From: Septoria linicola
Lineage: Eukaryota > Ascomycota > Dothideomycetes > Mycosphaerellales > Mycosphaerellaceae
Length of the DNA: 64,000 nucleotides
Direction of reading: 5' to 3'
NCBI GenBank assembly: GCA_024114885.1
Contig: CP099423.1
Span: 2,418,001 to 2,482,000, forward strand
Under the pieces are notes generated by a model. It was given only the letters and a program-made list of their open reading frames with translations, ran no database searches and was not told where the DNA came from. The position numbers and the translations under genes are program-made. Shown piece by piece: positions 31,482 through 43,620 of the stretch (within the stretch, counting starts at the first letter, position 1; every line of letters starts with the position of its first letter).

Positions 31482-33882
31482 TTATTGATCTCGCACCGGA
31501 TCGTACGCCGCCGTTCCACTCGACGAAGATGGTCTAAATTCCAATGCCCCTGGCTGTCTCACACCCATGGACTCCCACTTTTTCAGAAGATCACCCATAC
31601 GATAATCCTCCACACGGTTCGTGTTGTGAACATATGGCATGCTCCAATTTGGATAGTTCGTCGAGCTCAACTGATTCATGTCTGCGCCTTGCCACGAAGT
31701 TGCTGACATGATATGAATCATTTGCACTATCGAGTCTGGGAGCTTAATGTGCAGTTCTTCAGTTGCGGTGTGATAAGCTGTCCGAGCGAGTCCGCGAGAA
31801 AGCGTCCATCTCAAACTCGTAGCTAGCAATACTCGAAAGAACTCCTCCAGCGCCGCGATTGTGTCTTGTACTGAGCCCGTGTGGTTGGTAGGATGACTTT
31901 GGTGTGCTTGTGGATTGGCATGCATATCGTTCAAGCAGATGAAGACGCCCATAATGGAGTGATTCAGCAGAATGAACGAAATGCATTTCAAGCCGTACGT
32001 CTCGCGATAGGTACGGATCGAAGTGGCGCCTTCATAGCAGTGCTGCAATGCCTTGCCACGCAGATATGCTCTGAGCTCTTCGTTCTCGCGGTCCGAGAGT
32101 TGATCAACATCGCCCACGCGGTTGTGCGTTGGTCCGTACATCTGCATATACGTGCGCTCGTGTAGTGCCATCTGGATGCAATGATACTGGGTATGCAAGT
32201 CGTACAAGCTGGGTGGCATTCGCGCGGCGAAGTGGAGACTTTCTGGAAGTGCCCGATGCCAGTCTTTCATCTGTGCAGAAAGCTGCCGCACCACTCTTGC
32301 GTGCTCGCGTCGTGCATCGAGCTCGGATGCGTCCCAGATCAAGATTCTTGTTGCCTCCCAGAGAAGTCGAGTGAAGCTACACTGATAGTGGAAAAGAAGG
32401 TTGGCGTGTATCTCAATTGGCTCGCTTCGCAAAGGATAGCCCATCTGGACGAAAGTTAGATACTCCTTTGGCGACGATGTAGTCAAACCTACCCAATATT
32501 GTACAGTGTCAGGCATGTAGTCTTCCAGAGCCGGCGCAGCGGACCATTCAGTTCCATCACCGCCCAGCATAAGTCCAACTTTGTATGTCAGATCTACGTG
32601 CACCGCCATCCACCATACACATCCACGTACCCTCGCGTACACCTTTTCAGCCTTGGTCATCTGTGGTTCGCTGTCCACAGTGGGCAACAAACCATTAAGT
32701 GAGGTGCCCGAGGCAAGGAGACCAAAGCCTTGCTCATCCTTGCCTCGAACGATGCACTCAATAGCCAGAACCATCAATGCTTGAATGTTTGTGACGCTTG
32801 GCTTAGCTTCTGCCAGGCTCCATAGGCGTAGAGCTTCGTTATGATACTTCATGCCTTTTGCTGTGTAGTGTTCAGGTCCAAGCCCGGCTTCACCTGGCTC
32901 AGAGTGCAGCGTTGCTAAAGCCATCATGGCGTTGACCAGAAATGGGGAGCAATACTGCGATTGCAAGTTCTTGCTACGCATGGCTTCCAAAAAGGGTTGA
33001 ATCTCGACGAAGCGCCAGGAGTGGTTCACGAAGCAGAAAAAGAGAGACAGCATATGCGAGGCCTCTTCATCGCTTGTGTTTGTGAGCCACGGTTGAGCTG
33101 GAACCCAGTAAAGCGGACCTGGAAGGACATCTATTTCTGGGCTCGAGCTCCGTGATCGAGGAGTTTCAGTGCTAGCTTGGGGATTGACCTCAGTGAGTAT
33201 GCCACTGAGTCGATCGAGCGTCACGACTCTGTCCCGCAGTGGCTCATATGCCTCTTGTGGTGGCAACGTGATCCGATTATTTGCCATGAAGGCGGTCGAT
33301 GTATGTGCGACGTCCTGTAGCGTGGCCGTCGATTCTATCAAGCTGAATAGAAACATTCGTCGCAACGACTGCCCTGGTGCTGATAATCCGTCCTGCTGTA
33401 GAGTGCCATGCTGGACCTGGGTGAAGAGGGTCTCAAGATTGTCACCGTTCCGGATGCGGCGGAATAGTTCTATTGCTCGGCTTTCATCTTGTCCTGCCAA
33501 CATGTCTACAAAACTGTTAGGGAACAGGCTGTAGGAGTCATCATGTTTCACCATGAGCTGAGCACTTACTGTACAGCTCTTGAAACTCCTCCGAGCGCTG
33601 TGTCAGCTCTATATACTTCCTTTTCTTCGCCTGTTGGGGTGTTTCGCTAGCCAGTGTGCTTTCGTACGAGCACGCGAGTGACCTTCGTGAGCAGTATCCG
33701 CATGGCAATCGACCATCACACTGTCGCTGTCAGCATGATGTAGCTTGGTGTATCATAATTCCTTGTACCTTAACTTTTTTAGATCTGCAGTTGTGGCAGG
33801 CAGTCGGTATGGTCTGGCGTTTCAAGCTCTGCAAAAGGCGATCGGGCTCGTTGCCCTCCGATGATGAGGGAGTCCCGTCCAT
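31482..33882 (-). CDS. Zn2Cys6 fungal transcription factor, 3 exons
   Basis: Exons 33769-33882, 33575-33720 and 31482-33513 (minus strand) give 763 residues. The zinc cluster is split by the first intron: Cys29, 32, 39, 45, 48 and 55 in CHNCRSKKVK-CDGRLPCGYC, the C-x2-C-x6-C-x5-C-x2-C-x6-C pattern, so it binds CGG-type DNA sites. A short basic linker (QQAKKRKYIELTQRSEEFQE) follows. The long third exon is the fungal-specific middle homology region, with WRFVEIQPFLEAMRSKNLQSQYCSPFLVNAMMALATLHS and similar helices. The second donor (GTACAG) and its acceptor are a choice; an acceptor 15 bases upstream is also in phase. Its target genes are unknown; neighbours include a ligase and a small hypothetical gene. 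Confidence 0.88.
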
Positions 33883-35571
33883 CTGTTTGTGCCTGAAGGA
33901 GAGGTTCTGAGTTGTAGATTCATGCAGCTAGAATTTGTGACGATAGCGCTCGTCTTTTCCTCATGCAAATGACGTTTGTGTGATGTCTCTCAACGAAAAT
34001 GGCGATGGCCTAGTCTTGACAACAGTCAAATTTGGCCTAGAGAGTCTTTGTTGTTAGTTTCAAAGAGCGATTGCTGGATCGCGAAATAGTCCACAGCAGT
34101 ACCTTGGTGAATCACAGCAGGTCCTCTGGATGGGACATGTCATCGGACCCGGGGCATGCTCCGTGGATGAGCCACAAGGGCGTCAGTGATTTCTCGGCGC
34201 CGCCCGGGGACTATTCGCGAACTCGACAGTCGCACATCTTTAGTATGGCTCCGACTACTGACGGCGCTACTCCTTCCTGGTGAAGAAGCAGGCGATGGCG
34301 CTGCCCGCCGAAGGAGTTGGACGTCTCGTTGGAATCGCGAGGAGCGACAATAAAATCTGCTGCGGTCAGTCCGGCACCAACTCCGAGCGTAGTGGCAATT
34401 CAGTCAGAAGGATATCCTTGAGGCAGAGGGTGCGCAACGACCAAGCTCCGACTTGAACGCTATCGAATTGCCATCCTGGAACAGTCTAGGTGTGGCAAGG
34501 TCATGCTTCAGCCATCACGCCCTTAACATACACGCATGACACTGCGAGTCGCATTCCAGATCTGCAAGCCATGGAATCCGGCCTACAAGCAGAAATTCAG
34601 CAGCCATCTTCAAGCAGTCGGCCGCTGAAGTGCCTTATGTGAAAGGACTGGCGAAGGAGCTGGCGCGGTGAGACGCTCAAGCTGACCGCAGCAAAGCAAA
34701 TGCGCTCGAGGAAACGGAACACGCAGCAACGGCTCAGTGCTTCTACACAACAAATATTCCAGTCAGCACAACCAGGACTCAACATGGGCCTGTCTATGGA
34801 CTCAGTTATTCGATGACACACGGTCTCAGCGAGGAACTTTCACGACATCAGATCTGTCTCCAGGCTGGTGATCTCCAAGGAAGCTATATGGGTGCCACGA
34901 TTTGCTCGCGTGGGACACGAACATATAGACCTCTTCGGCAGTTTTGAAGTTACCAGTCCGCAGGCGTCCGCCAAGAAAATGTAGGAGGATGCGACTGTTT
35001 TCGAGGAAAACCCTGAGTCGGGTCAGTTGCATCGCTCGCGTGAGGCGTGCTACCAACGTTGCGCCTCAGCAAGGACCCGCTCCGTCTGGAGTTCTGGGAC
35101 TATAAACTTTCACCGTCGAGTAAGCAGCTCTGTGGGCATTCTGATTGCATCAGGTCGTGCACTGGAACCACTCTTTTGTCTATCATTGGACCTCGAATGG
35201 TCAGCTCAAGGCAGACTACCGGGTCGCCAAATTCGCTTGAATCCATGATGAAATAGATTCAACGAGATACAAAGCCATGTACATCAGTGGCATGTCTACT
35301 GGCTGAGAAGTGAATTGCCATGTTTTCGAGTGCGCATGCCGAATTGAGCGTTAGCCTTTTGGGCTGACCAAGGATGCATATGGACGTCCTCGAAAATCGC
35401 GAGAAGTGCCAAGTATACAGATATAAGTAGTGTGCATAGATTTATTATAGCTTTCACAATCTGCAATATCAACGACAAAAGGCAAACTAATCTTCCGCTC
35501 TGGGCCTCGACGAACGATACGCCACCATTTCTTGAATATACCTGGGAAATGCTCGACAAAATCCAAATATT
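33883..35571. other. Gene-poor stretch
   Basis: About 1.7 kb between the divergent Zn2Cys6 gene and the next plus-strand gene. Several short frames on both strands, none with a motif or a consistent exon model; possible relic sequence. No repeat recognised. Confidence 0.5.
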
Positions 35572-37012
35572 ATGTACCATGATGACACTCTGCCATTTTC
35601 TGATATTGGGACTACTCGCGATCGCACCCCGAGCGAAGTGGAAGACGGTCGTCATAATAGCGTACGAGTACGGAACTCCGAGAGATCTCTTGATGTGGCT
35701 GCGAGCGATCAGTATCCCAACCATGATGACCTCGCTTTTCCGGTCGCAAGAAGGTGGAATTTGCGCACAGGGCCGAACAATGATGCCTTACCACGCAGTG
35801 CTATCGTTTCACTCAATCAGTCAATCTATGGCCAATCTGCAGGGCCTAGAACGGAATTACACGGACTGGATAGTAGCCCATATAGCGCAAGCACACAGGA
35901 GGATGAGCTCTCTTCCAACGACGACGATCCTTCTAGCGCGCCAAGAATACAAGATCGCCCTGAAGAGAATGTCTTACACTCTATGGAAGAATGGAATCAG
36001 GGGATCAGGGACCGCCGTCGAAGCCGGGAGCGAAATTCACCTTCACAACTTGTTAGTCTATCTCACGCCGTAACGCCCGAATACATGCTTGATAAGGACC
36101 TCTTGGTTGACTATATACGAAATTTAGGCTTACGCTGATGTTGTGGAAGAGCACATACTTTCTCCTATACCAGCCCCGTCGAGGACCCTGCTCACAGATG
36201 AGGATGAACCGCCTGAACTTGGTTCAATAGAGAACCCTATCAGATTTAGTTCCGAAGTGGAGGAGGATCTAACACAACCTGAGCCATCTCTGCTGCTGAG
36301 CTTGCCGCCAGAGCTGCGCATCCAAATTTGCACAGACGTTCTTGTAGACGCCGATCCTTTGGTCATCAAAAGAAGGTCAACAGGCTCCGCCGGGCTCGCG
36401 TATGGACCGTCTCACATCACCGCCGTACTTCAGACTTGTCATCTGCTCCGAAACGAATGCACTACTCTCTTCTACAAGCGAAACCATTTCCAAATCGAAG
36501 AACCGGACGAATGGGTTGATGATAGCCAGAGATATGAGGCCAGCATGACAAGAGACTTTCTCTTAGGACTTTGTGATGCTGCTCGTGCATCGATAAATCA
36601 CATCCATGTGAAACTGCACAGGTGGCCAGGAAGCGATGATCACTTCAGGTCCAACATCCTCAAGACTATAGCTACTCTCGCAGAGATCAGGGCCGAAGCG
36701 GAGAGTAAGACACTCACTTTTGAGTGTAGTATTCACCTGTGGAAGGTAAGCTGTTGCTGTGGCTATCATTTTGTCGAGGGTCTAGGACGCCGTCCGATCG
36801 TTATCGAGGTGAACCTGACTGACGTGGTGGGCTCGCTCCGCATTGAAGCGCAACGACTTCATCAGCTCTACTTGGAAGATCCCTCATGGTTCAATCGCTT
36901 CGCACTGGCCGCACACCGAATCAGGTGTCTAGCGAACGCTTTAGAGAAGCACTATCGGAGAAGGTGGGTGACAGAACGACTAAGGCACCTACCTCGAAGA
37001 CGGTATTTCTGA
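35572..37012 (+). CDS. F-box/2EXR-like protein with long disordered N-terminus, 2 exons
   Basis: Exons 35572-36069 and 36128-37012 with a 58-base intron (GTAACG, branch TTGAC, acceptor TTTAG, phase 0) give 460 residues. The downstream frame has only a GTG start, so the upstream exon is required. Residues 1-165 are low-complexity, rich in Asp/Ser/Arg/Asn (RDRRRSRERNSPSQL), likely disordered. The F-box/2EXR-like helix SLLLSLPPELRIQICTDVLV follows at about residue 220, then LQTCHLLRNECTTLFYKRNH, the usual second motif. The C-terminus is basic (RRRWVTERLRHLPRRRYF). Domain call is good, the N-terminal exon is inferred from splice signals. Confidence 0.65.
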
Positions 37013-37420
37013 ATTGTTACTAGCGACCATGCGACCTAGCACGGCGGGCCGAGTGGAAGAAGACAAAATGAAGCGGAGAGACTTGCTCTGATGGTGCTTG
37101 GGAGCAATATAGACTCTTACCTTGAAGCAGTTTCGAACATTTGGGAGATCAAGCTAAATAGGAAAGAAATGAGAACGTGCTTTGGGCGATCAATCTCCAA
37201 TTCTCCGCATATTGCCAGAAACATGAATGCTGATGAGGGTTTGCCACGTCAAGAGTGTTAAAGATAGTCAAGTCAAGACAAGTGCAGACCGGAGGGAGAC
37301 GACGAGAGTCACGGGACAGGATGCTTTAGTTAGTGTTTCTTGGCATTTTAAGCCCGTGCCCTCACACGTGCTTAGCTGTCGACCTTTCTCTGACTGCAAT
37401 CGTGAGTCTGTGTCATCAAG
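37013..37420. other. Intergenic, MDE1 promoter
   Basis: Upstream of the MDE1 gene on the same strand as the preceding gene. Nothing else recognised. Confidence 0.55.
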
Positions 37421-38289
37421 ATGGCAGACACAACACTCTCGCAGGAGCTCGTGGCTGGAATCACAGAGCCTGATGCTGTCTCTGCGGATAGCACAAACAG
37501 AGCCGGTGACGGCAGCGACAACAACGACGCCTTGATCACATCCACCGATCCTCTCCACCCAGCGAACCATATATGCTCTCTTTGCTACCAGTTCTATGGC
37601 CATGGCTGGGTCACTGGCACAGGCGGCGGCATATCGATCAAGCACGATAATCACGTATATCTTGCACCTTCTGGTGTGCAGAAAGAGCTCATGCAGCCCA
37701 AAGACATCTTCGTGATGGATTATGCGACCAAGCAGTACCTACGTAGACCGCAGGTAAAGTGCTATCAAATGGTAGAGAGGCTCCGTCGCTGACGGCAAGG
37801 TAGGTCTTGAAGCCATCTGCGTGCACCCCTCTGTTCATGTCTGCATACACGAATAGAGGCGCTGGTGCATGCATACATACCCACTCTCAATGGGCTGTGC
37901 TCGTTACACTGATATGTGAAGCCGGATTGCAGGATCCCGAATATAAGAACGTGTTCGCCATGAAGGAGATTGAGCAGATCAAGGGCATCTCTCGAGGCGG
38001 CACAGGTTCGCAGGAGATTGCAGAGGGCGGCAGGAAACTGGGCAACTTGGGCTACTTCGACACGATGAAGATTCCGATCATCGAGAACACAGCTCACGAG
38101 GAAGATCTGGAGGAAAGCATGTCACAGGCGATGAAGCAATGGCCAGAGACCTGTGCCGTGCTTGTCAAGCGGCATGGAGTGTATGTTTGGGGGAAAGATG
38201 TTGCACAGGCGAAGACGCAGTGCGAGAGCTTGGACTACCTTTTCCAACTTGCTGTAGAGATGCACAAGCTCGGATTGAAATGGGTCTAG
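37421..38289 (+). CDS. MDE1: Methylthioribulose-1-phosphate dehydratase, 2 exons
   Basis: Exons 37421-37753 and 37804-38289 with a 50-base intron (GTAAAG..CGCTGAC..GTAG, phase 0) give 272 residues. It is a class II aldolase/adducin-fold enzyme that dehydrates 5-methylthioribulose-1-phosphate in the methionine salvage pathway in the cytosol. Visible: HPANHICSLCYQFYGHGWVTGTGGGISIKH (typical N-terminal block), YLAPSGVQKELM, LKPSACTPLFMSAY, and zinc ligands His136 and His138 (CIHTHSQW) and His235 (LVKRHGVYVWG). The EIEQIKGI block is also typical. An N-terminal extension of about 45 residues is polar, as in other fungal forms. No other salvage gene lies nearby. Confidence 0.93.
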
Positions 38290-38960
38290 ACTGGCACGAC
38301 AGTATGCGACATGACTGCCTTCCTGCTATCGACCACAGCAATTCTCAAATACAAGGTGTGCAGATTTTACGCCGGACCACCGGCAGTGTCAAAGTTTGAA
38401 TCTCCAGCCAGAGAAGAAATCTTGCTGACCACCAAACAACTAGACCCACCTACAATTCCAAGCTGATAGTGGATGTTTTGCTGTCACTCACTCGTCTGGT
38501 CTAATGTGCTGACCCACACAAGATGCTACAAGCCAGCCAGTCCTTCTGCGAAGCCGCATCGCTCCTCAGGCCGTTCGATTGTGACAACGGAAGTTACAAG
38601 GTCACAAGCTATGTCGAGCGGCTTTGCCAATAGATACTCCCAAACGAGACTCAATTGACTTTCAAGATATCCCGAATGTCTGGACCACCCAACCACGCGA
38701 GTCTAAGTCATTGGTACCGGCTGCATGCTAGGTTGGTCGACTCCATGTGGTGGCTCGTGGTGCATCTGCAAAGTCTATTCCACGCCTGCGTATCGTAGCC
38801 CGAAATGTTGCTTACCAGCAAATTCTGAGACTATGGATCATCGAGCGGCCTTCCCTGCGTCCGCCCAATCAGGATGCTGACTCACTTAGACTATGAATCT
38901 AGGTCAAGTCGTATAATATTGACAATCAGAACGTATGGATGTCCGAAGATTCAAGCAAAC
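38290..38960. other. Intergenic
   Basis: Between MDE1 and the decayed VWA gene. No supported frame or repeat. Confidence 0.5.
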
Positions 38961-41900
38961 ATGCCATCGCTATCGAGCATAGTCAAGCGAATAGCGAAGG
39001 GCAAGAGCGACGTCCGACCCTTCGAAGACAACGCACCGGCAGCCGAGGAGGCCACTCCAGAACTGAGCACAGCCATGGAAGATGCTGTAATCAATGAGCA
39101 GGAATATGACCTGCTCTTCCTTGTTGATGCCACAACATCGATGGGACCATATCTCGCCGCCCTCAATCAAGCTCTCCCACAGATCATCGCTCTCTCCAAA
39201 CTCACCAACTGCTTCGCACGAATAGGCATCCTCGCCTACCGAGACTACGACCGATTAGACGGCGAACTACTCGAATGGAGTGGTTGGCTGACAGTCGATG
39301 CTGCCGATCCTCAGCCCGACCTACACGCAATGGCACGAGAACTCCAGATGCACGGAGGCCGATCTTGGCCAGAAGCGGTCAAGACAGGACTGGCTCGAGC
39401 CTACGAACTCATGCGTACTGATGCGAAGACAGTGATCATGCTCTTCGCGGATGCGCCTCCACATTCGGGCATCGATCTGAGATTCAAAGCGAACGCACAC
39501 GAGCGGACGGCACTGACTGCTCCAGGGAGCTACTCCGGCTGCGGGCACATCTTCTCCGACTGGGTCAAAGGGTCCCGTCAGCTGAGAGGGCCTGGGAAGA
39601 TTGCACAAGTGTTATGCATCATAGAGAACAACTCATCTTCATGGTCTGGAGTTTTCGAGTATATTTCCGCGGTGACCAACGGCGCTTGCATCCACCTGGA
39701 CATGGTCACAGCCCGGAACATCTCGCAGATCACTGTCGATGTCCTCCTGGCCTGGATGGGAGTCAAGAAAGACGGCGCGACTGGCTCGCAGCTCCAAGCT
39801 AGACTGTCTCAATATCTCCAGGCAGATGACCTTCCACACAGTCAAGAACGAGAACGACCCTCTGCTCCCACAGTTCATAGCCGTGGACAATATATACCAC
39901 CGCCACAGGCTACCGAACATCACAGACGAGCGTCTCACGATGGGAGCGCTAGAGACATGCCTCGTCAAGCGGGCTGTGCCCGTCCAAGATCTCTCAAAGA
40001 TGTACACCTCCGACCTCGAATACCGCTCCCTTGTCGCCACAGAGCTCCGACATGTCATCGAAAACGATGTCACAATCATGAGCCTCAACCCAGTCTTCGG
40101 AAGTCTCTGGCGAAAATTCTGCAACGACCGCTCCGTGGAAGGCCGACAGGCCATACTCGACCTCTTCGGAAGCAAAATCGAAGCAATCACCGATTGTGGT
40201 GAGCGAGCGAGCATGAAAGCTTGGCTGGAAGAGTCGTATGATTACTCTGCTGATGTACTGGCGACGATAGCTTCGGAGCCTGCTGAAGAGAAGTTCCCAT
40301 GTGTTTGTCTGGATTCTACGTTACGATAAGCTGCGCAGAGGGGAGATGACGATGATGAGGACGAGCGGCCGATTACAGACTTCACACGAGATGAATTGCT
40401 GGAGGTTGATCGTTCGTGTGACTGGAAAGTGCTCAAGCGGCTGGGAAGAGTCCTGACACGTTTGACTTTTATCGAGAGTGCGGCTGATATGCCCGCTCAT
40501 ATTGCTGCTACCAGTGATGCAGAAGTGCCCAAGATTCCGCTCGCGCTGGCGAAGAAAGAGCATGGGCGGCATTTCTGGAACATCTTGCTGCATATTGTCG
40601 TTCCTGGCACGAAGCTTGGTGGCAGAACTGCTGCTCTCCTGGCTGCATTGACGCTTAGACTTGGGGTCAAGCCGCTGGAGAAGCCTGATATTGAGCAGAT
40701 GCTGCTGTGGAAGAACAGGTGGAACAATCTCGATGTGCCAGAGACATGGAGCGTTAACTGTCTCTCTCTCTGCTCCTTGATGCTGATCGGGCTTATCAGA
40801 ATGCCAGTGCAATCCCAGACTCGCTCGGTGCAGGTCACGACTCTCCACTCTCCGAGCACTTCGATGTGCCTGACAGCCTTCTCGAGAAGGAAGACAAATT
40901 GCTCTTCGAGCGACTGATCGACTACAAAGCTCCTCGAGCTCAATCTTCCAACAACGCTGCACGCCAAAGTCACCTGGAAAGTCGAGCAGACAATGATGCC
41001 ATTCGGTCGTCTCGTCATCTGCAATACCTGCAACTACCCGCGCTCCGTCACAATCATGGCAGCCAACGGCCTGTGCGGAATTTGTGCTCATGCTGCTGCC
41101 GATCCCAAGGCCAAGAACACTTCCATTCAAAGAGGCGCATCAGTCAACGATACCGAGACGACCAATATCGCATGGTACGAGTGCAATCTCGCCAAGTGTC
41201 GAGCACAGTACGTGATCTATAGTCCGGAAGCCCTTAACGTCAAGCCTAAGTGCTATTACTGCCGGTTTACGAGCATTGCGGCGCCGGTGGTGCATTGTAC
41301 GAAGTGTCTGAGCAAAGTCATCTGGCCCGAGGAGTACCGAGATGGTGATATGAAGGACTTTGCTTGTATGGGCTGCGAGACAGGACGGAAGACTGTCGTG
41401 GAGGTTGAGACTACTGCTGAGGAGCTTCGAGTCGACAACGGCACGGACTGGCTTGTGGTCAACGAGTCTGCTCAGATAGCGAAGCTTTTCGCAGGATTGA
41501 GCTTGTATAAGACTGCTGTGGCAGTATCGCCTCTGGATACTTTCGCACAGAATGTTGCTATCCTGCCTGGTCTTCCTGAAGCAGAGTCTCGACTCATGCT
41601 TAGCGGCAGAGTCGTACAGAACACCGACGCGCTCATCTCGGAGCTGCAGAGCTGGGTCACCAAGCGACGAAGTGAAGCCGGCACCTGCACTCTCTGCTTC
41701 AGCGACAAGCGCAAGAACGATTAGCTCGCAGCATGTGGTCGATCAGGCTGCCACCAGCGAGTGTGCAAAGAGTGTCTTGACGGCTGGTATGGTCTCAACG
41801 TTCTAGGCCAGATCATCAATACCGCCGCCCTGCATTGTGCCTTCTGCCGGCGGATGCCCGCGCCGAAGACTCTCGCACGAAACGGCAGTGGTGTCCACGC

Positions 41901-42325
41901 GATTCGCAATCTCAAGCTGGCTGTAGAAAATAGCGGAAGCTGGATCTACGCTTGGTGTGTTTCGTGCGGTGGCGCAGAGCAATTTATGGAGCGGGTATGC
42001 GCCCGAGGAATGCCGGAAGCTGTCGCAAACTGGGCATGCGAGTCATGCGAAATGTCGCAGTCCGGGACAGAGAAGAAAGTGACGCCTTGCCCATCGTGTG
42101 GCGGTATGACGGAGAAGTCAGGTAGGTGGGTGCGACCATATCAAGTGCGTGTGCGGCGCGCACTGGTGTTTCTACTGTGGTGAAGAGCAGGATGAGCACG
42201 AGATCTACAGTCATATGAGCGAGGCGCACGGTGGGTATTACGATGGGGGGAATGTCGAGGATTATGAGTCTGATCAGGAGTCAGACGTGGATTTCTCGCT
42301 CGGGTTCACATCAAGCTATCTCTGA
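38961..42325 (+). pseudogene. Decayed gene: von Willebrand A domain fused to RING-IBR-RING-like zinc module
   Basis: From ATG 38961 (MPSLSSIVKRIAKGKSD) a VWA domain is clear: YDLLFLVDATTSMGPYLAAL carries a MIDAS-like DxTxSM. The coding signal then continues through three frames to TGA 42325. The downstream part has zinc knuckles (VICNTCNYPR, WYECNLAKCRAQ, PKCYYCRF, HCTKCLSK), a RING-like block (CTLCF ... CHQRVCKEC ... HCAFC), an IBR-like segment (AWCVSCGG ... ACESC) and a RING2-like CPSCGGMTEKSG followed in the next frame by GCDHIKCVCGAHWCFYCG, which has the RBR catalytic-Cys position. Breaks: frame changes near 39826, 40761-40771, 40926 and 42125, TAA at 40327-40329, TAG at 41722-41724. Adjacent genes are intact, so gross assembly error is unlikely. 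Confidence 0.72.
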
Positions 42326-42420
42326 ATGCAGCGCTTCTGCCGCATTGTGCTAGGCTCCTCCTCGTTGGCGTGGTGGTTGCCGGATTCCAGAGACAGCGTC
42401 CTCCTCCTCTCGTCAGTCTC

Positions 42421-42856
42421 TCAATACAGCGGGCAATTGAAGCCGTTCACCTTCGGGTAGATCTTAGCCAGCTCTCTGTTCGCCGCATCTACGTCAAGGT
42501 AGAAACTGAGTACGTTGAAGTGAAGGGTCGTGTCTCCGTTGCCATCGTTGTTGCAGCGATACATGGAGAGCGAGTTGGCACTGGCGGCAAGGATCTTGTT
42601 GTAGAGACCATCGCAATAATCGCCGTCGTTGTAGGGTTCGCCGATGTGGACATTGTAAGAGAAGGCCAAGCCTTGCTGATGGCACTTGCAGCTCTGAGTG
42701 TGTCTGGAGTGACTCTGTCAGCGGGTTGCGATCTGATGGCGTTGCGAAGTGAAGCACTTACGGAGCGATATGTGGATCGCGGCGAATGATGGCGACTGGC
42801 GTGGCAGTGGCAGTCGGAATCAAGGCGGAGATGATCAGGAGGAAGACCATGCTCAT
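42421..42856 (-). CDS. Small secreted Cys-containing protein, paralogue 1, 2 exons
   Basis: Exons 42762-42856 and 42421-42712 (minus strand) with a 49-base intron (GTAAGT, branch GCTGAC, acceptor AGAG, phase 2) give 128 residues. The N-terminus MSMVFLLIISALIPTATATP is a signal peptide, followed by a basic pair (AIIRR) that may be trimmed. The mature part includes HTQSCKCHQQGLAFSYNV, HIGEPYNDGDYCDGLYNKIL, MYRCNNDGNGDTTLHFNV and the end YPKVNGFNCPLY. Four of five cysteines match the neighbouring paralogue at 44.1-44.5 kb. The open frame also continues upstream to ATG 43024, which would add a second hydrophobic segment; I prefer 42856 by analogy to the paralogue. No known family. Confidence 0.62.
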
Positions 42857-43620
42857 GGTGATGATAGAAGCCCGCGCAGCTGCAGCCGCCTTCTTGTTCT
42901 TCTTTCTCTCCTGTCGGTCGTATTTCGCCATCGCCACCTTCTCGCAGAGCCCGCACATCATCGAGTTGATGGCGAGGACGATGACCATTGTCAAGGGACT
43001 GTTGCAGCCCGGGTCTCTGGCCATGTTGTTGTCGAGAGAGGTGCTATTGTGTCGATTTACTGTTGCTGGACTGTGTTCTGTGTCTGTGTACGTTGTTGAG
43101 GAAAGCGAGAAAGGAGCGTAAGCGCGAAAGCAGCTTCACAGCCAGTCAGGGGCCAAGGCGCTACTGCAGACCAGCCGCTGCTCTGTTTCCTAATGATCAG
43201 GCGAGCTCACTCTGGACTCGATAGTGCCGATGTCTTCATTCGAAGGCCGCTCAGTTGAATTGGTGTGCTCGAGCTGATGGAGAGACTGAACACTGTAGTA
43301 AGTTCAAGGCATCAGAATAGCCTCCAGACTCGATAGGTTCTGGAAGTGAAGCATAGCGAGGGATTCTGTTCTGTGCATAAGTAGCTGCCTGCATACCCTA
43401 CCTCTCGGATCGATCGATCTATCAAAACAATCTCTTTGTCTGTAAAGTCTTTCGACTCCTCCCACCCAGGCCACAAAGCAATTGTTCAGCAACATTACTC
43501 TTTGTCTCTACTCAACTCTTCTCTGCAATCCGCTACACCCCCGGCCAAGCAGCAGTATGCCTCAACCAAATCCACCTCCTCATCCCATCGAACTAATTCT
43601 CCTCTTCCCAGAAACCCACC
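42857..43620. other. Divergent intergenic region
   Basis: Between the secreted paralogue 1 (minus) and the small membrane protein (plus). Bases up to 43024 may instead be an extended 5' coding part of the minus-strand gene. Nothing else recognised. Confidence 0.45.

Noticed and set aside
23659..33882. NmrA-like, ligase and Zn2Cys6 genes as a secondary-metabolite cluster
   Set aside because: No backbone synthase, no transporter, and unrelated genes lie between; co-location is not enough.
35296..35724. 142-residue hydrophobic minus-strand frame
   Set aside because: Overlaps the first exon of the plus-strand F-box-like gene in antisense and shows no domain.
38961..42325. Reading the VWA-RBR locus as an intact multi-intron gene
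   Set aside because: Phase-compatible GT..AG pairs exist (64, 36, 47 and 64 bases), but donors are poor, one is only 36 bases, and the segments they remove are clearly protein-like. The TAG at 41722 sits inside the RING, where removal would delete needed cysteines.
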